Below are positions 56,486 to 64,000 of a stretch of 64,000 bases of DNA, piece after piece. Origin of the DNA: Prochlorococcus sp. AG-347-M15. GTDB taxonomy: Bacteria > Cyanobacteriota > Cyanobacteriia > PCC-6307 > Cyanobiaceae. Location: contig QCCS01000002.1 in the NCBI GenBank assembly GCA_003281185.1, positions 1 to 64,000 on the forward strand, given 5' to 3'. The stretch's first letter is position 1. Every line of letters begins with the position of its first letter. Both the position numbers and the translations under genes were made by a program. The notes under the pieces were generated by a model that saw nothing but the letters and a program-made list of their open reading frames with translations, was not told where the DNA came from and made no database searches.

Positions 56486-56839
56486 ATGCTAGAAGGAAAA
56501 GAACTTCTTGAAAAAGCAAAGTTATTAAGTAAAAAATCTGAAGATGAGATAGCAAAAGGTTGTGGGTACGTAAGTCCAAGTGGAAGAATCTTAAGAAAAA
56601 GTTTTTATAGGGCGCTTATCGAAGCTAAGGGTTACAAAATAGGAAAGGGTCGTTTGGGGAAAAATGGTAATAGAGCTTCAAGAGGCAGACAGACAGAATT
56701 CAAAACTAAAGTTCATGGCAATGGGAACCTATTAATTGGTCATGCCTACACCAAAAAATTAGGTCTAGAACCTGGTCAGGAATTTAAAATCGATCTTAAA
56801 AAAGAATCAAAAACAATTTATCTGATTCCATTAAATTAA
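56486..56839 (+). CDS. cyAbrB-type transcriptional regulator
   Basis: Cyanobacterial AbrB-like proteins bind DNA and tune carbon/nitrogen and redox genes. The 117-residue protein has an N-terminal helical part (MLEGKELLEKAKLLSKKSED) and the C-terminal family core GRQTEFKTKVHGNGNLLIGHAYTKKLGLEPGQEF (in parts), whose swapped-hairpin AbrB-like motif is at the C-terminus, opposite to Bacillus AbrB. The length matches the group. It stands 97 bp after the oxidase operon and converges on ribE with an 11-bp gap. Confidence 0.9.
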   Translation: MLEGKELLEKAKLLSKKSEDEIAKGCGYVSPSGRILRKSFYRALIEAKGYKIGKGRLGKNGNRASRGRQTEFKTKVHGNGNLLIGHAYTKKLGLEPGQEFKIDLKKESKTIYLIPLN

Positions 56840-56850
56840 AAAAATATATT

Positions 56851-57504
56851 TTACCAACCGTTTTCTTTAAGCCACTCGGAAGAAATATTATTAGAAGATA
56901 AATCTTGATTACTATTTTTATTAAATAAAAGTAATTTCTCTACATATTTTATTAGTGCATCTGCCTCAAGGTTTACGCTGTCTCCTATATTTAATTTATT
57001 CAGATTTGTGTTGTGCCAAGTATGAGGAATTATCGCAATAGTAAATATTTCTCCTTCCCGCTCATATTTTGCAATCGTAAGACTTATACCATTTACACAA
57101 ATACTCCCTTTATTAACTACATATTTTGAAAAATTATTATTTTTCCACTTTATTGATAAGAGCCAAGATTTCTCTAATTTTTCTATATTCTCAACTGTTC
57201 CAAGGCCATCAACATGTCCGCTGACTATATGCCCTCCTAGACGGTCAGACACCCTAAGAGCGGGCTCCAAATTAACAATCTGATTCAGGTTCGACTTTAC
57301 TCCTAAAGTTGTTTTTTTTAATGTCTCTTCACTAACATCAACAGTAAATTTATTTTGAAAAATCTCTTTAACTGTCAAACAAATTCCATCAACAGCTATG
57401 CTGTCACCGATTGCCATATCAAACAAATTATCTAGGATTTCAATTTCTAAAATATTTTTTTCTTGTTTTAGTTTTCCAACTGATTGAATTATTCCTGTAA
57501 ACAT
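56851..57504 (-). CDS. ribE: Riboflavin synthase, alpha subunit
   Basis: Dismutates two lumazines to riboflavin. The 217-residue protein shows the duplicated lumazine-binding fold: MFTGIIQSVGKL and IGDSIAVDGICLTV in the first half, GGHIVSGHVDG and CVNGISLTIAKYE in the second. The length is normal and the ATG start is clear. It is divergent from the aldo/keto reductase across 112 bp. Confidence 0.96.
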   Translation of the reverse strand: MFTGIIQSVGKLKQEKNILEIEILDNLFDMAIGDSIAVDGICLTVKEIFQNKFTVDVSEETLKKTTLGVKSNLNQIVNLEPALRVSDRLGGHIVSGHVDGLGTVENIEKLEKSWLLSIKWKNNNFSKYVVNKGSICVNGISLTIAKYEREGEIFTIAIIPHTWHNTNLNKLNIGDSVNLEADALIKYVEKLLLFNKNSNQDLSSNNISSEWLKENGW

Positions 57505-57616
57505 AGATTTAAGAAAAATATTTTTGCAAAATTTTGTATTTACTTTAATTTACTTTAAATGATTTTCAACTATAAATAAATTAAAGAGTAAATAAAAAGA
57601 AATTGATCATATTTAG

Positions 57617-58759
57617 ATGATTATTAATTCACAAAAAAGATCATTTGGTAGAGGGGCGAAAGTGAGCTTATTCACTTTAGGGACAATGCGAGCTACTGAA
57701 AGTCTCGAAAAAATGTATAGCATAATAAAAAATGCATATTATGTAGGAATTAACCACATAGAAACAGCACCCTCTTATGGTGATGCTGAATCACTTATTG
57801 GATATTCAATAAATAAATTAGCAATAGAAGAGAATATAAAAGAAAATAATTGGGTGATTACTTCCAAAGTTTTACCAAAGGGTGACTTTGACTTTTTAAA
57901 AAATAATTTTAAAAAGTCTCTTAAAAATTTAAATCGCGAGAAAATTAATAATCTTGCAATTCACGGACTCAACTTAAAACAACATCTAGATTGGGTTCTT
58001 GTTGGAGAGGGTAAGAAATTTATATCTTGGATACTTGAGAAGGAACTAGTTGATCAAGTCGGTTTTAGTTCTCACGGAAGTTATTCACTAATTAAAGATG
58101 CAATTAACTGTAAAGTTTTTACTTTTTGTAGTCTTCATTTACATTATTTAGATCAATCTAAGATTGCTTTAGCAGAGGAAGCTCTAAAAAAAGGTATGGG
58201 AGTTTTAGCAATATCACCTGCAGATAAAGGCGGTAGATTGTATTCTCCAAGTGATATTTTGATAGAGGCTTCTAAGCCTTTTCATCCATTAGAATTAGCG
58301 TATCGGTTTCTTCTGGCAAAAGGCATTACAACTTTATCCTTGGGAGCGACAAACAAAAAAGATTTTGAATTTGCGCATAAACTTAGAAACTCATTCGAAA
58401 AGCTTACAAAACTTGAAAAATGCGCCCTGAATAAAATTGAGGAAGTTTCTAATGAAAGATTAAACTCAACCAAATGTGAACAATGTAGATCTTGTCTTCC
58501 ATGTCCAAATGAAGTACCTATTCCAGAAATACTTCGTTTGAGAAATATATCTATTGGTTATGGCCAATTAGAATTTTCAAAAGAAAGATACAATTTAATA
58601 GGAAAAGCAGGCCACTGGTGGGAAGAAAAAAATTCCTCATTTTGTCAAGATTGCAATGAATGTGTTCCTAAATGTCCCAGCAAATTAGATATACCAAATT
58701 TATTAAAAGAAACTCATAACTTATTAGTTGAAAATCCTACAAAAAGATTATGGGGATAA
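57617..58759 (+). CDS. Aldo/keto reductase with C-terminal [4Fe-4S] ferredoxin-like domain
   Basis: A 380-residue oxidoreductase. Residues 1-275 form the AKR barrel: IETAPSYGDAESLIG near 48-62, Tyr54, Lys84 and His116 match the catalytic tetrad, but the Asp is Glu49. The C-terminal region has two cysteine clusters, C-x2-C-x2-C-x2-C-P (287-297) and C-x2-C-x2-C-x3-C-P (343-354), the pattern of a bacterial 2[4Fe-4S] ferredoxin. It may pass electrons from ferredoxin to a carbonyl substrate, a plausible light-linked reaction, but the substrate is unknown. It overlaps the converging binding-protein gene by 12 bp. Confidence 0.85.
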   Translation: MIINSQKRSFGRGAKVSLFTLGTMRATESLEKMYSIIKNAYYVGINHIETAPSYGDAESLIGYSINKLAIEENIKENNWVITSKVLPKGDFDFLKNNFKKSLKNLNREKINNLAIHGLNLKQHLDWVLVGEGKKFISWILEKELVDQVGFSSHGSYSLIKDAINCKVFTFCSLHLHYLDQSKIALAEEALKKGMGVLAISPADKGGRLYSPSDILIEASKPFHPLELAYRFLLAKGITTLSLGATNKKDFEFAHKLRNSFEKLTKLEKCALNKIEEVSNERLNSTKCEQCRSCLPCPNEVPIPEILRLRNISIGYGQLEFSKERYNLIGKAGHWWEEKNSSFCQDCNECVPKCPSKLDIPNLLKETHNLLVENPTKRLWG

Positions 58760-59746
58760 GGACTCATTCCAGATATTTTTAAGATTAATTTTTTGTTCAT
58801 TTGTTAAGACAGGGAAAGACCAACTATTTTCCCAACATTTCTCAGAAGGTCCTGAGATGGGGAACAAATCAGATTTATATTTTCTTTGTAAATAGTCACT
58901 ATTGAATGGTAGATACCAACCTTGGCTCGCTAATTTATCTACTATTGATTCATTTTCTAAAGATTTAATCCATTTAATTAATGTTGCATTATTAAGATTT
59001 GATCGACTAAGTAGAAAATGCCACATCAAAGGTACGCCTTGGCTTGGGAAAACTAAAGAAAGCCTAGGATCTAATTTTAAATATTTTGAGCAGAGACTAT
59101 AAGGAACTATTGCGACACAAGCATCAGAATTAATCAACCAATTAAGCATATTTTTATCATCAAATAACATTGCTTGGCTTTTGAGTTTTTTTAAAGAATT
59201 TGAAGAATTAATTTTTTGAGCAATAGACAATATTATCCTGGGACTTTGTGGAAAAATAATTTTCCCAGTTAATTTTTTAGAAAGAAGAAAATCCCAAGAA
59301 GTTCTGGCTGAATTTATTAATTCTTTGTTCTTTTTAATGATAATTGTATAAGGTACTACGCCAATAGGTAATAATTTACTTCTCTGATTTTGATTAAAAC
59401 TTCCCAAAAAATCTAATGATCTCTTATCCAAATTCTCAATAAATGGATATTCTTTTATTTTTTCAAATTTTCCAAAATCTATACTAGTAATCCATCCATC
59501 ATTTATTAAAGTAAAGTCAGAATTTAAAATTATGTTTCTATTTTTTTGTAGATTTATACTTTCAAAATTAATTTTTTCCTGCTTCCAATCTTTTGGAATC
59601 GTATTTTTAAAAGATTCTGGATAAAAAGAATTTTGAATTGCAATTTTTACTTTATTAGGAAGATTACTGCAAGAGTTTAATAGAAATAAAACCGAAAGCT
59701 TACCGCAATTTAAAAATTCTCTTCTAGTTGCAAATTTTGAAAACAT
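58748..59746 (-). CDS. Tat-exported ABC substrate-binding protein (PotD-like)
   Basis: A 332-residue periplasmic binding protein resembling the spermidine/putrescine or iron group. The N-terminus has a twin-arginine motif TRREFL (7-12, RR at 8-9) and a lipobox-like LLNSC (Cys26), suggesting a Tat-exported lipoprotein. The mature part includes KIAIQNSFYPESF and a C-terminal QGVPLMWHFLLSRSNLNN. No ABC permease or ATPase is beside it. It overlaps the AKR gene by 12 bp at its 3' end and follows the UPF0284 gene on the same strand with no gap. The ligand is unknown. Confidence 0.75.
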   Translation of the reverse strand: MFSKFATRREFLNCGKLSVLFLLNSCSNLPNKVKIAIQNSFYPESFKNTIPKDWKQEKINFESINLQKNRNIILNSDFTLINDGWITSIDFGKFEKIKEYPFIENLDKRSLDFLGSFNQNQRSKLLPIGVVPYTIIIKKNKELINSARTSWDFLLSKKLTGKIIFPQSPRIILSIAQKINSSNSLKKLKSQAMLFDDKNMLNWLINSDACVAIVPYSLCSKYLKLDPRLSLVFPSQGVPLMWHFLLSRSNLNNATLIKWIKSLENESIVDKLASQGWYLPFNSDYLQRKYKSDLFPISGPSEKCWENSWSFPVLTNEQKINLKNIWNESLSP

Positions 59747-60904
59747 TCAGTAATCCTTCTTTAAAGAAATTTGACCTAGGCCCTTCATCATTTCCAGATT
59801 TTCTTGACACAATGAAACTATTTCTTCATTTTTAAATCCATCTAAGAAAGCAAGCAATGAAATTCCGCCAGCACCTACACCTTCTTTTACATGTCCTAAT
59901 TCATAATCCTTCAATTCTCTGTATTTTGAAGATTTGAAATTTAAAGGACTTGCTAGACCTAATAATTTGACATCATATTTTTCATTAATTAGGTTTAATA
60001 AATCAATTAGAGAATTATCTTTTATAAGCCAGCCAGTTGTCGCAAGAAAAACATCTTCAAAAAAGTCATCTTCATTTTCCAGATCTAAGAATTCTAAAAC
60101 AAGCAAAATGATCGCTAACATCTGACTTCCGCCAGATAATATGACAGATTGTTTTGCTAACCTGGCACCAATTAACAACCCCATTGAGAAAGCTTGGAAA
60201 GGATCACCTACCGCCGCAACAACATCAAAGGAGTCAAAATCAGTCTTGAGATTTGCATTTAAAAGTCCTTTTTGAACTGCTTTTCTTCTTAGTTCTCTTG
60301 GAGCTTTAAATAAACTACTACCTACTAAATTAGAAACCCGCAAACCAAAAGCTTCCATTACTGCTTGAGCAGTTGTAGTGCCACCTGGTACAGATTCAGA
60401 AATTAAGATAGGTTGTTTTGAGGATTTCCCTATTGCAATACCTCTTTCATAGAGATTTATAACTCTTTCTTTGGACATAGATTTACCAGTAGTAAGACAA
60501 TTTGATGGACCCAAAGCTCTATCTTCTACAACCAAATGATTAAAATAAGGCTTTACTCCTATTCCAAGAGGAACAACAACTGGTTGAATATTTATAAGCT
60601 TTGAACAAACATGACTTATTAGGGCAGGAGTTACTCCTGCATTGAGCAGAGGTAATTTATATTTATAATCTTTTGAAGCTCCCTTAAGCAAAAATTCAGC
60701 ATCTGCGAGTGCAGTTTTTCTTCTTGATTTTGTATTAATTCCTGCAGCGGAAATTCCAGGAATTTGAGATGTATTAGTGCCTGCAATTACAAGAAATATT
60801 TTGAAATTATTTATATTCTTTTTCAGTATTTCTATCTTATTAAGTTGATTTTTTTTATTGGATTCATTACCAAAAAAATTTATCCTTAATTCTTTACTGT
60901 ACAT
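59747..60904 (-). CDS. UPF0284 (CobT-related) protein
   Basis: A 385-residue protein distantly related to CobT, the nicotinate-nucleotide:DMB phosphoribosyltransferase that builds the lower ligand of B12. Motifs: VIAGTNTSQIPGISAAGIN, TPALISHVCSKLINIQPVVVP, SESVPGGTTTAQAVMEAFG and ELGHVKEGVGAGGISLLAFLDG. The last holds the Gly-Glu like loop of the catalytic Glu in CobT. I chose the ATG at 60904; a TTG at 60919 would overlap the DUF2232 gene by 4 bp. Prochlorococcus makes pseudocobalamin with adenine as lower ligand, so this could be its adenine-activating enzyme, as inference. Confidence 0.85.
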   Translation of the reverse strand: MYSKELRINFFGNESNKKNQLNKIEILKKNINNFKIFLVIAGTNTSQIPGISAAGINTKSRRKTALADAEFLLKGASKDYKYKLPLLNAGVTPALISHVCSKLINIQPVVVPLGIGVKPYFNHLVVEDRALGPSNCLTTGKSMSKERVINLYERGIAIGKSSKQPILISESVPGGTTTAQAVMEAFGLRVSNLVGSSLFKAPRELRRKAVQKGLLNANLKTDFDSFDVVAAVGDPFQAFSMGLLIGARLAKQSVILSGGSQMLAIILLVLEFLDLENEDDFFEDVFLATTGWLIKDNSLIDLLNLINEKYDVKLLGLASPLNFKSSKYRELKDYELGHVKEGVGAGGISLLAFLDGFKNEEIVSLCQENLEMMKGLGQISLKKDY

Positions 60905-60915
60905 TCTTACTTTTT

Positions 60916-61554
60916 TCAATTATTTAAATCAATTAAGCTATTTAATAATCTTGGAGGATCAGGGACAGTTAATTTAAATCTAGGAAACAGAGAATAGGCA
61001 ACTACATGTACTGTTAGCACATAAACTATTTCTTGAAAAATTATTAATAAAATTGCACCTAATTGGATACTCAAAATTGAGGGAGATATAGGTAAATTAA
61101 ATAATCCAATGAACTTTTCAATTAGACCATAACTAGCTCTAGTAATTAACACCCAAAGATTATCTCCAACCAAGGTAGATAAAGCTATTACTCGGAGTAA
61201 GAAGCCAAGGGTACCAATAACAACTCCTACACTTAAACTAAGTTGCCAACTCTTCTTTTTAAACCAACACCAACCTAACCAAAAAGCCAAGATCCCATAA
61301 GGAAATAAAAATAAAGTTCCTCTAACAGGACCCATAATTATGAACAAAAGTAGAAATTGTATCAAGAGTCCTTCCAATGCAATTTTAGTTCCTCTTCTCA
61401 AATGCAATAAGATTATTGGGAGGGGTAAAATCAATCTTAGTAAAGCTCCCCCTATGGGCAAATAATAAAGTGCAACCCATAATAAAGACGAAAGAGATGC
61501 TAAATATGAGGTCTCGACAATATTTAATGCTTCAGTTTTTGTTGTTATTTTCAT
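60916..61554 (-). CDS. DUF2232 membrane protein
   Basis: A 212-residue integral membrane protein with about six helices that I place in the DUF2232 family, whose members resemble small substrate-binding (S) components of ECF transporters. The start ATG is at 61554 and the stop TGA at 60916-60918. It lies 11 bp upstream of the UPF0284 gene, or overlaps it by 4 bp if the TTG start is used, so a shared role with B12 or nucleotide-base handling is possible. The only visible cytosolic parts are short charged loops (RRGTKIALE) and the C-terminus. Confidence 0.78.
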   Translation of the reverse strand: MKITTKTEALNIVETSYLASLSSLLWVALYYLPIGGALLRLILPLPIILLHLRRGTKIALEGLLIQFLLLFIIMGPVRGTLFLFPYGILAFWLGWCWFKKKSWQLSLSVGVVIGTLGFLLRVIALSTLVGDNLWVLITRASYGLIEKFIGLFNLPISPSILSIQLGAILLIIFQEIVYVLTVHVVAYSLFPRFKLTVPDPPRLLNSLIDLNN

Positions 61555-61574
61555 TTTTTGTTTAATATCTTTAA

Positions 61575-62051
61575 TTAATTTTTATTCATACTTTTATTTT
61601 TTGAATCTAAGATACGTTCAATCTTTTCTATTTCAAAATTTACCTTAGAATTCCTTAATATGGAACTTAATTCTTCCGTGGGGTCTTTTGGATCTACATC
61701 TTTTAAGATGAATATAATTTTGTAAGATTGAAGTTCAATTTTTCCTTTTTTTGAAAGATTCTTAATTTTTATATTTTTTTGTTTTGGTACCTTTTCTAAA
61801 TTTATATCCTTTTTATTTTGCTGAACAATTTTTGGATTTTCAATTTTATTTATTTTTTTATTTTTATTTTCAACTTCTTTATTTTCTTTTTCTAAATTTA
61901 TATCCTTTTTATTTTGTAAATCTTCATTTTGGCTTGTTTCTTCTAAATCATTAAAACTACTTTCAAGAAAATTCCCAATCCTCCCTCCAGAGCATGATTG
62001 CAAGAAAATTAAAAAAATTAATAAAAAAAATTCTTTTTTTTTAAAAATCAT
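61575..62051 (-). CDS. Low-complexity lipoprotein
   Basis: A 158-residue protein with an N-terminal lipoprotein signal (MIFKKKEFFLLIFLIFLQSC; lipobox LQSC, Cys20), followed by an Asn/Lys/Glu-rich region (about 40-110) with two copies of QNKKDINLEK, and a C-terminal folded-looking segment (YKIIFILKDVDPKDPTEELS). The role is unknown. It lies between topA and the DUF2232 gene on the same strand. The middle part is low complexity and probably disordered. Confidence 0.65.
   Translation of the reverse strand: MIFKKKEFFLLIFLIFLQSCSGGRIGNFLESSFNDLEETSQNEDLQNKKDINLEKENKEVENKNKKINKIENPKIVQQNKKDINLEKVPKQKNIKIKNLSKKGKIELQSYKIIFILKDVDPKDPTEELSSILRNSKVNFEIEKIERILDSKNKSMNKN
61792..61916 (-). repeat. 29-bp perfect direct repeat within lipoprotein gene
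   Basis: Identical 29-bp sequences at 61792-61820 and 61888-61916, starting TTTTCTAAATTTATATCC, encode QNKKDINLEK in both positions. DNA identity beyond codon need suggests a recent duplication. Confidence 0.9.
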
Positions 62052-62059
62052 ATTTATTT

Positions 62060-64000
62060 CTAACTTTTCTTTTTCCTTGTAGTTTTTTTATTACTTATTT
62101 TTGTTTTTTTTAAAATAGAGCCTTTTTTATCTTTAAGTTTTTCTTCTAAAAGAAATACAGCATCATCTATGGTGAATTTTTCTAAGTCAGTATCTTTGGG
62201 AATCGAAACATTAGTTTTGCCACATTTTAGATAGACCCCATATCTTCCATTTAATATTTGGATTTTTTCTTTAAATTCTTTCGGTTTTCCAAAATCTTTA
62301 ATTACCTCTTGACCGCCTCTACCCATTTTAGGCATCGCAAGTATTTCTAATGCGCGTTTTATATCAACTGTAAAAACATCATCCTCTTTCTTTAATGATC
62401 TGTTTTCAGATTCATTTTCATTTTTGATCCATTTAATATAAGGTCCAAATCTTCCTCTATCAGCCTCAACTACACCTCCTTCAGGATGAACTCCTAACAA
62501 TCTAGGCAAACTTAAAAGTACAAGAGCCTCATCTAGAGTTAGATCATCAGTTTTCAACTCTTTTGGTAATGAAGCTCTTCTTGGTTTAGCTTTAACTTGA
62601 TCATTATTTCCCAATTGTACGTATGGTCCATAAGGGCCAAATCTTAAAAAGACTTTTTCCCCAGTTTTTGGATCGGTTCCAAGATCTGATGGGCCACTTA
62701 AAATTTGATCAACTTGCTTTATGTCTAAATCTCCAGGAGTAATATCCATTGGGAGATTACCTTTCGCCTGAATTTCATTGCCAGATTCATCAATTTTTGT
62801 ACCTTCTAGCCAAGGGCCGTTAGAACCTATTCTGACTACACAAGGAAGGTCTTCGAAATCAACTTGTCTATAAGCTTTACCATCAATATCACCCTCTGTT
62901 TTCTGAACTTTTACCTCAAGACCATTTTTACCTTTATAAAAAGTCTCGAGGTATGGTAGCCACTCAAGATTGCCTGAAGATATTTCATCCAATGAAGACT
63001 CCATTTTTGCAGTAAAAGTAGTATCAACGAGATCAGGAAAATGTTCTTCTAATAGAGCGGTAACAGCAAAAGCTGTAAACGTTGGAGCTAAAGTATTTGA
63101 TGATATATTTGCATATCCTCTATCCACAATTGTCCCAATAATGCTTGCATAGGTAGAAGGTCTTCCAATCCCTTCTTTTTCAAGAACTTTTACTAATGCA
63201 GCCTCTGTATATCTTGCCGGCGGTTTGGTTTCATGAAAAGTAGATTCCTTATTAGTAACTTCAAGACTTGTTCCAGTTGAAAGATTTGGGAGAATAATTT
63301 CTTGTTGTTCAATGGATGAACTTGGGTCATCACTTCCCTCAACATAAGCTCTGAAGAATCCTGCGAAATCAATACTTTTCCCGCTCGATTTAAATAATCC
63401 ATCCCCCACACTAATTTCAGCATTAATCATTGTTAGCCTAGCTTCCGCCATTTGACTAGCTACAGTTCTTTTCCAAATTAAATCGTAAAGAGATAAGTCT
63501 CTACCAGTCAAATTAGTTTCTTTTGGCGTTTTAAATTCCTCACCTGCTGGCCTAATAGCTTCGTGTGCTTCTTGAGCATTTCTTGCGGTTGAATTAAATT
63601 GTCTTGGTGAATTAGATAAATATTCTTTTCCGTACATAGAACTGACACACTCTCTAGCAGCTCTTGTTGCTTGTTCGGAAAGATGAACTGAATCAGTCCG
63701 CATATATGTTATGAATCCTCTTTCATACAGCCCTTGTGCACATCTCATAGTCTCTCTTGCAGACAAACGAAGCTTTCTGTTTGCTTCTTGTTGCAATGTA
63801 CTTGTTGTAAATGGAGGAACTGGCTTACGGGTGGATGGTTTTTTTTCGATTTTTGAAACTAACCAATTCTCGGAAGAAAAAGTCTTCAATAAATCATTTA
63901 CTTTATCTTCTCCAATTATTAAAGATTTATTTCCTTGTTTTAATTTGCCGGTCAGTTCATCGAAATCGGAACCATTAGAAATTCTTTGACCATTTAAACT
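62060..64000 (-). CDS. topA: DNA topoisomerase I, C-terminal part (5' end cut by window)
   Basis: Relaxes negative supercoils through a transient 5'-phosphotyrosine break. The frame is open to base 64000, so the N-terminal Toprim part is outside. Visible parts are the active-site segment ERGFITYMRTDSVHLS (the catalytic Tyr is residue 99 of the fragment), the helical gate, KEGIGRPSTYASIIGTIVDRGYA, and a C-terminal tail of repeats containing RFGPYGPYVQLGN, RFGPYIKWIKNE and NGRYGVYLKCGK, the cyanobacterial type without zinc fingers. The extreme C-terminus is very Lys-rich. Fragment: 646 residues. Confidence 0.96.
   Translation of the reverse strand, partial: SLNGQRISNGSDFDELTGKLKQGNKSLIIGEDKVNDLLKTFSSENWLVSKIEKKPSTRKPVPPFTTSTLQQEANRKLRLSARETMRCAQGLYERGFITYMRTDSVHLSEQATRAARECVSSMYGKEYLSNSPRQFNSTARNAQEAHEAIRPAGEEFKTPKETNLTGRDLSLYDLIWKRTVASQMAEARLTMINAEISVGDGLFKSSGKSIDFAGFFRAYVEGSDDPSSSIEQQEIILPNLSTGTSLEVTNKESTFHETKPPARYTEAALVKVLEKEGIGRPSTYASIIGTIVDRGYANISSNTLAPTFTAFAVTALLEEHFPDLVDTTFTAKMESSLDEISSGNLEWLPYLETFYKGKNGLEVKVQKTEGDIDGKAYRQVDFEDLPCVVRIGSNGPWLEGTKIDESGNEIQAKGNLPMDITPGDLDIKQVDQILSGPSDLGTDPKTGEKVFLRFGPYGPYVQLGNNDQVKAKPRRASLPKELKTDDLTLDEALVLLSLPRLLGVHPEGGVVEADRGRFGPYIKWIKNENESENRSLKKEDDVFTVDIKRALEILAMPKMGRGGQEVIKDFGKPKEFKEKIQILNGRYGVYLKCGKTNVSIPKDTDLEKFTIDDAVFLLEEKLKDKKGSILKKTKISNKKTTRKKKS

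Overview
The window is a densely packed, AT-rich (about 30% G+C by eye) chromosomal segment of a marine picocyanobacterium. Oxygenic photosynthesis genes (psaF, psaJ, petC, petA, a high-light-inducible protein), cobalamin and tetrapyrrole genes (cobK, cobM, hemC, hemL), a cyAbrB regulator, several cyanobacteria-specific DUF families and very short intergenic gaps all point that way. Small genome style, low G+C and frequent TTG starts suggest a high-light-adapted Prochlorococcus or close relative. This assignment rests on recognition and gene order; no database search was run.

Layout. 1-9 kb: purA (cut by the window start), a PfkB-type sugar/nucleoside kinase, cutA, cobK, ssb, argB, a DUF3153 membrane protein and priA. 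9-16 kb: the principal sigma factor, hemC, ppa, an M32 carboxypeptidase, YjbQ, a pterin dehydratase, and a CobW metallochaperone with a His-rich repeat. 15.6-24 kb: a FutB-like iron permease, a flippase-like membrane protein overlapping larC, small hypotheticals, xth, hemL, a prohibitin-like protein and YajQ. 24-31 kb: a SLOG-fold protein paired with a P-loop/DRTGG protein, an SDR, map, a mini PepSY protein, rplS, tRNA-Trp, tRNA-Asp, gltX and a Na+/H+ antiporter. 32-40 kb: an hli gene, tsaD, psaFJ, gmk, rqcH, tatC, petCA and lgt. 40-49 kb: cobM, a short RodZ-like protein, ppx, ubiA-type prenyltransferase, an LD-carboxypeptidase, ispD, fabG, a small membrane ORF and a solitary groEL. 49-56 kb: an ABC-2 exporter, ctaB and ctaA, divergent from ctaCDE (cytochrome c oxidase). 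56-64 kb: cyAbrB, ribE, a [4Fe-4S] aldo/keto reductase, a Tat-type binding protein, a UPF0284/CobT-like protein with a DUF2232 membrane protein, a lipoprotein, and topA (cut by the window end).

How the genes work together. Core photosynthetic and respiratory electron transport dominates: PsaF/PsaJ, the Rieske protein and cytochrome f, and a complete aa3-type oxidase with its heme A synthesis genes. TatC lies just before the Rieske gene, and the Rieske protein carries an N-terminal twin-arginine motif. Tetrapyrrole and B12 genes are scattered rather than clustered. I see no prophage, insertion sequence, CRISPR array or genomic-island signature. The less understood parts are small conserved gene pairs (SLOG + DRTGG; UPF0284 + DUF2232; flippase + orphan LarC) and several tandem-repeat protein segments.

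Nine genes appear to start at TTG and two at GTG. Four features come from direct reading of gaps: psaJ, hli, a 59-residue membrane ORF, and two tRNAs whose sequences had been absorbed into over-long reading frames.
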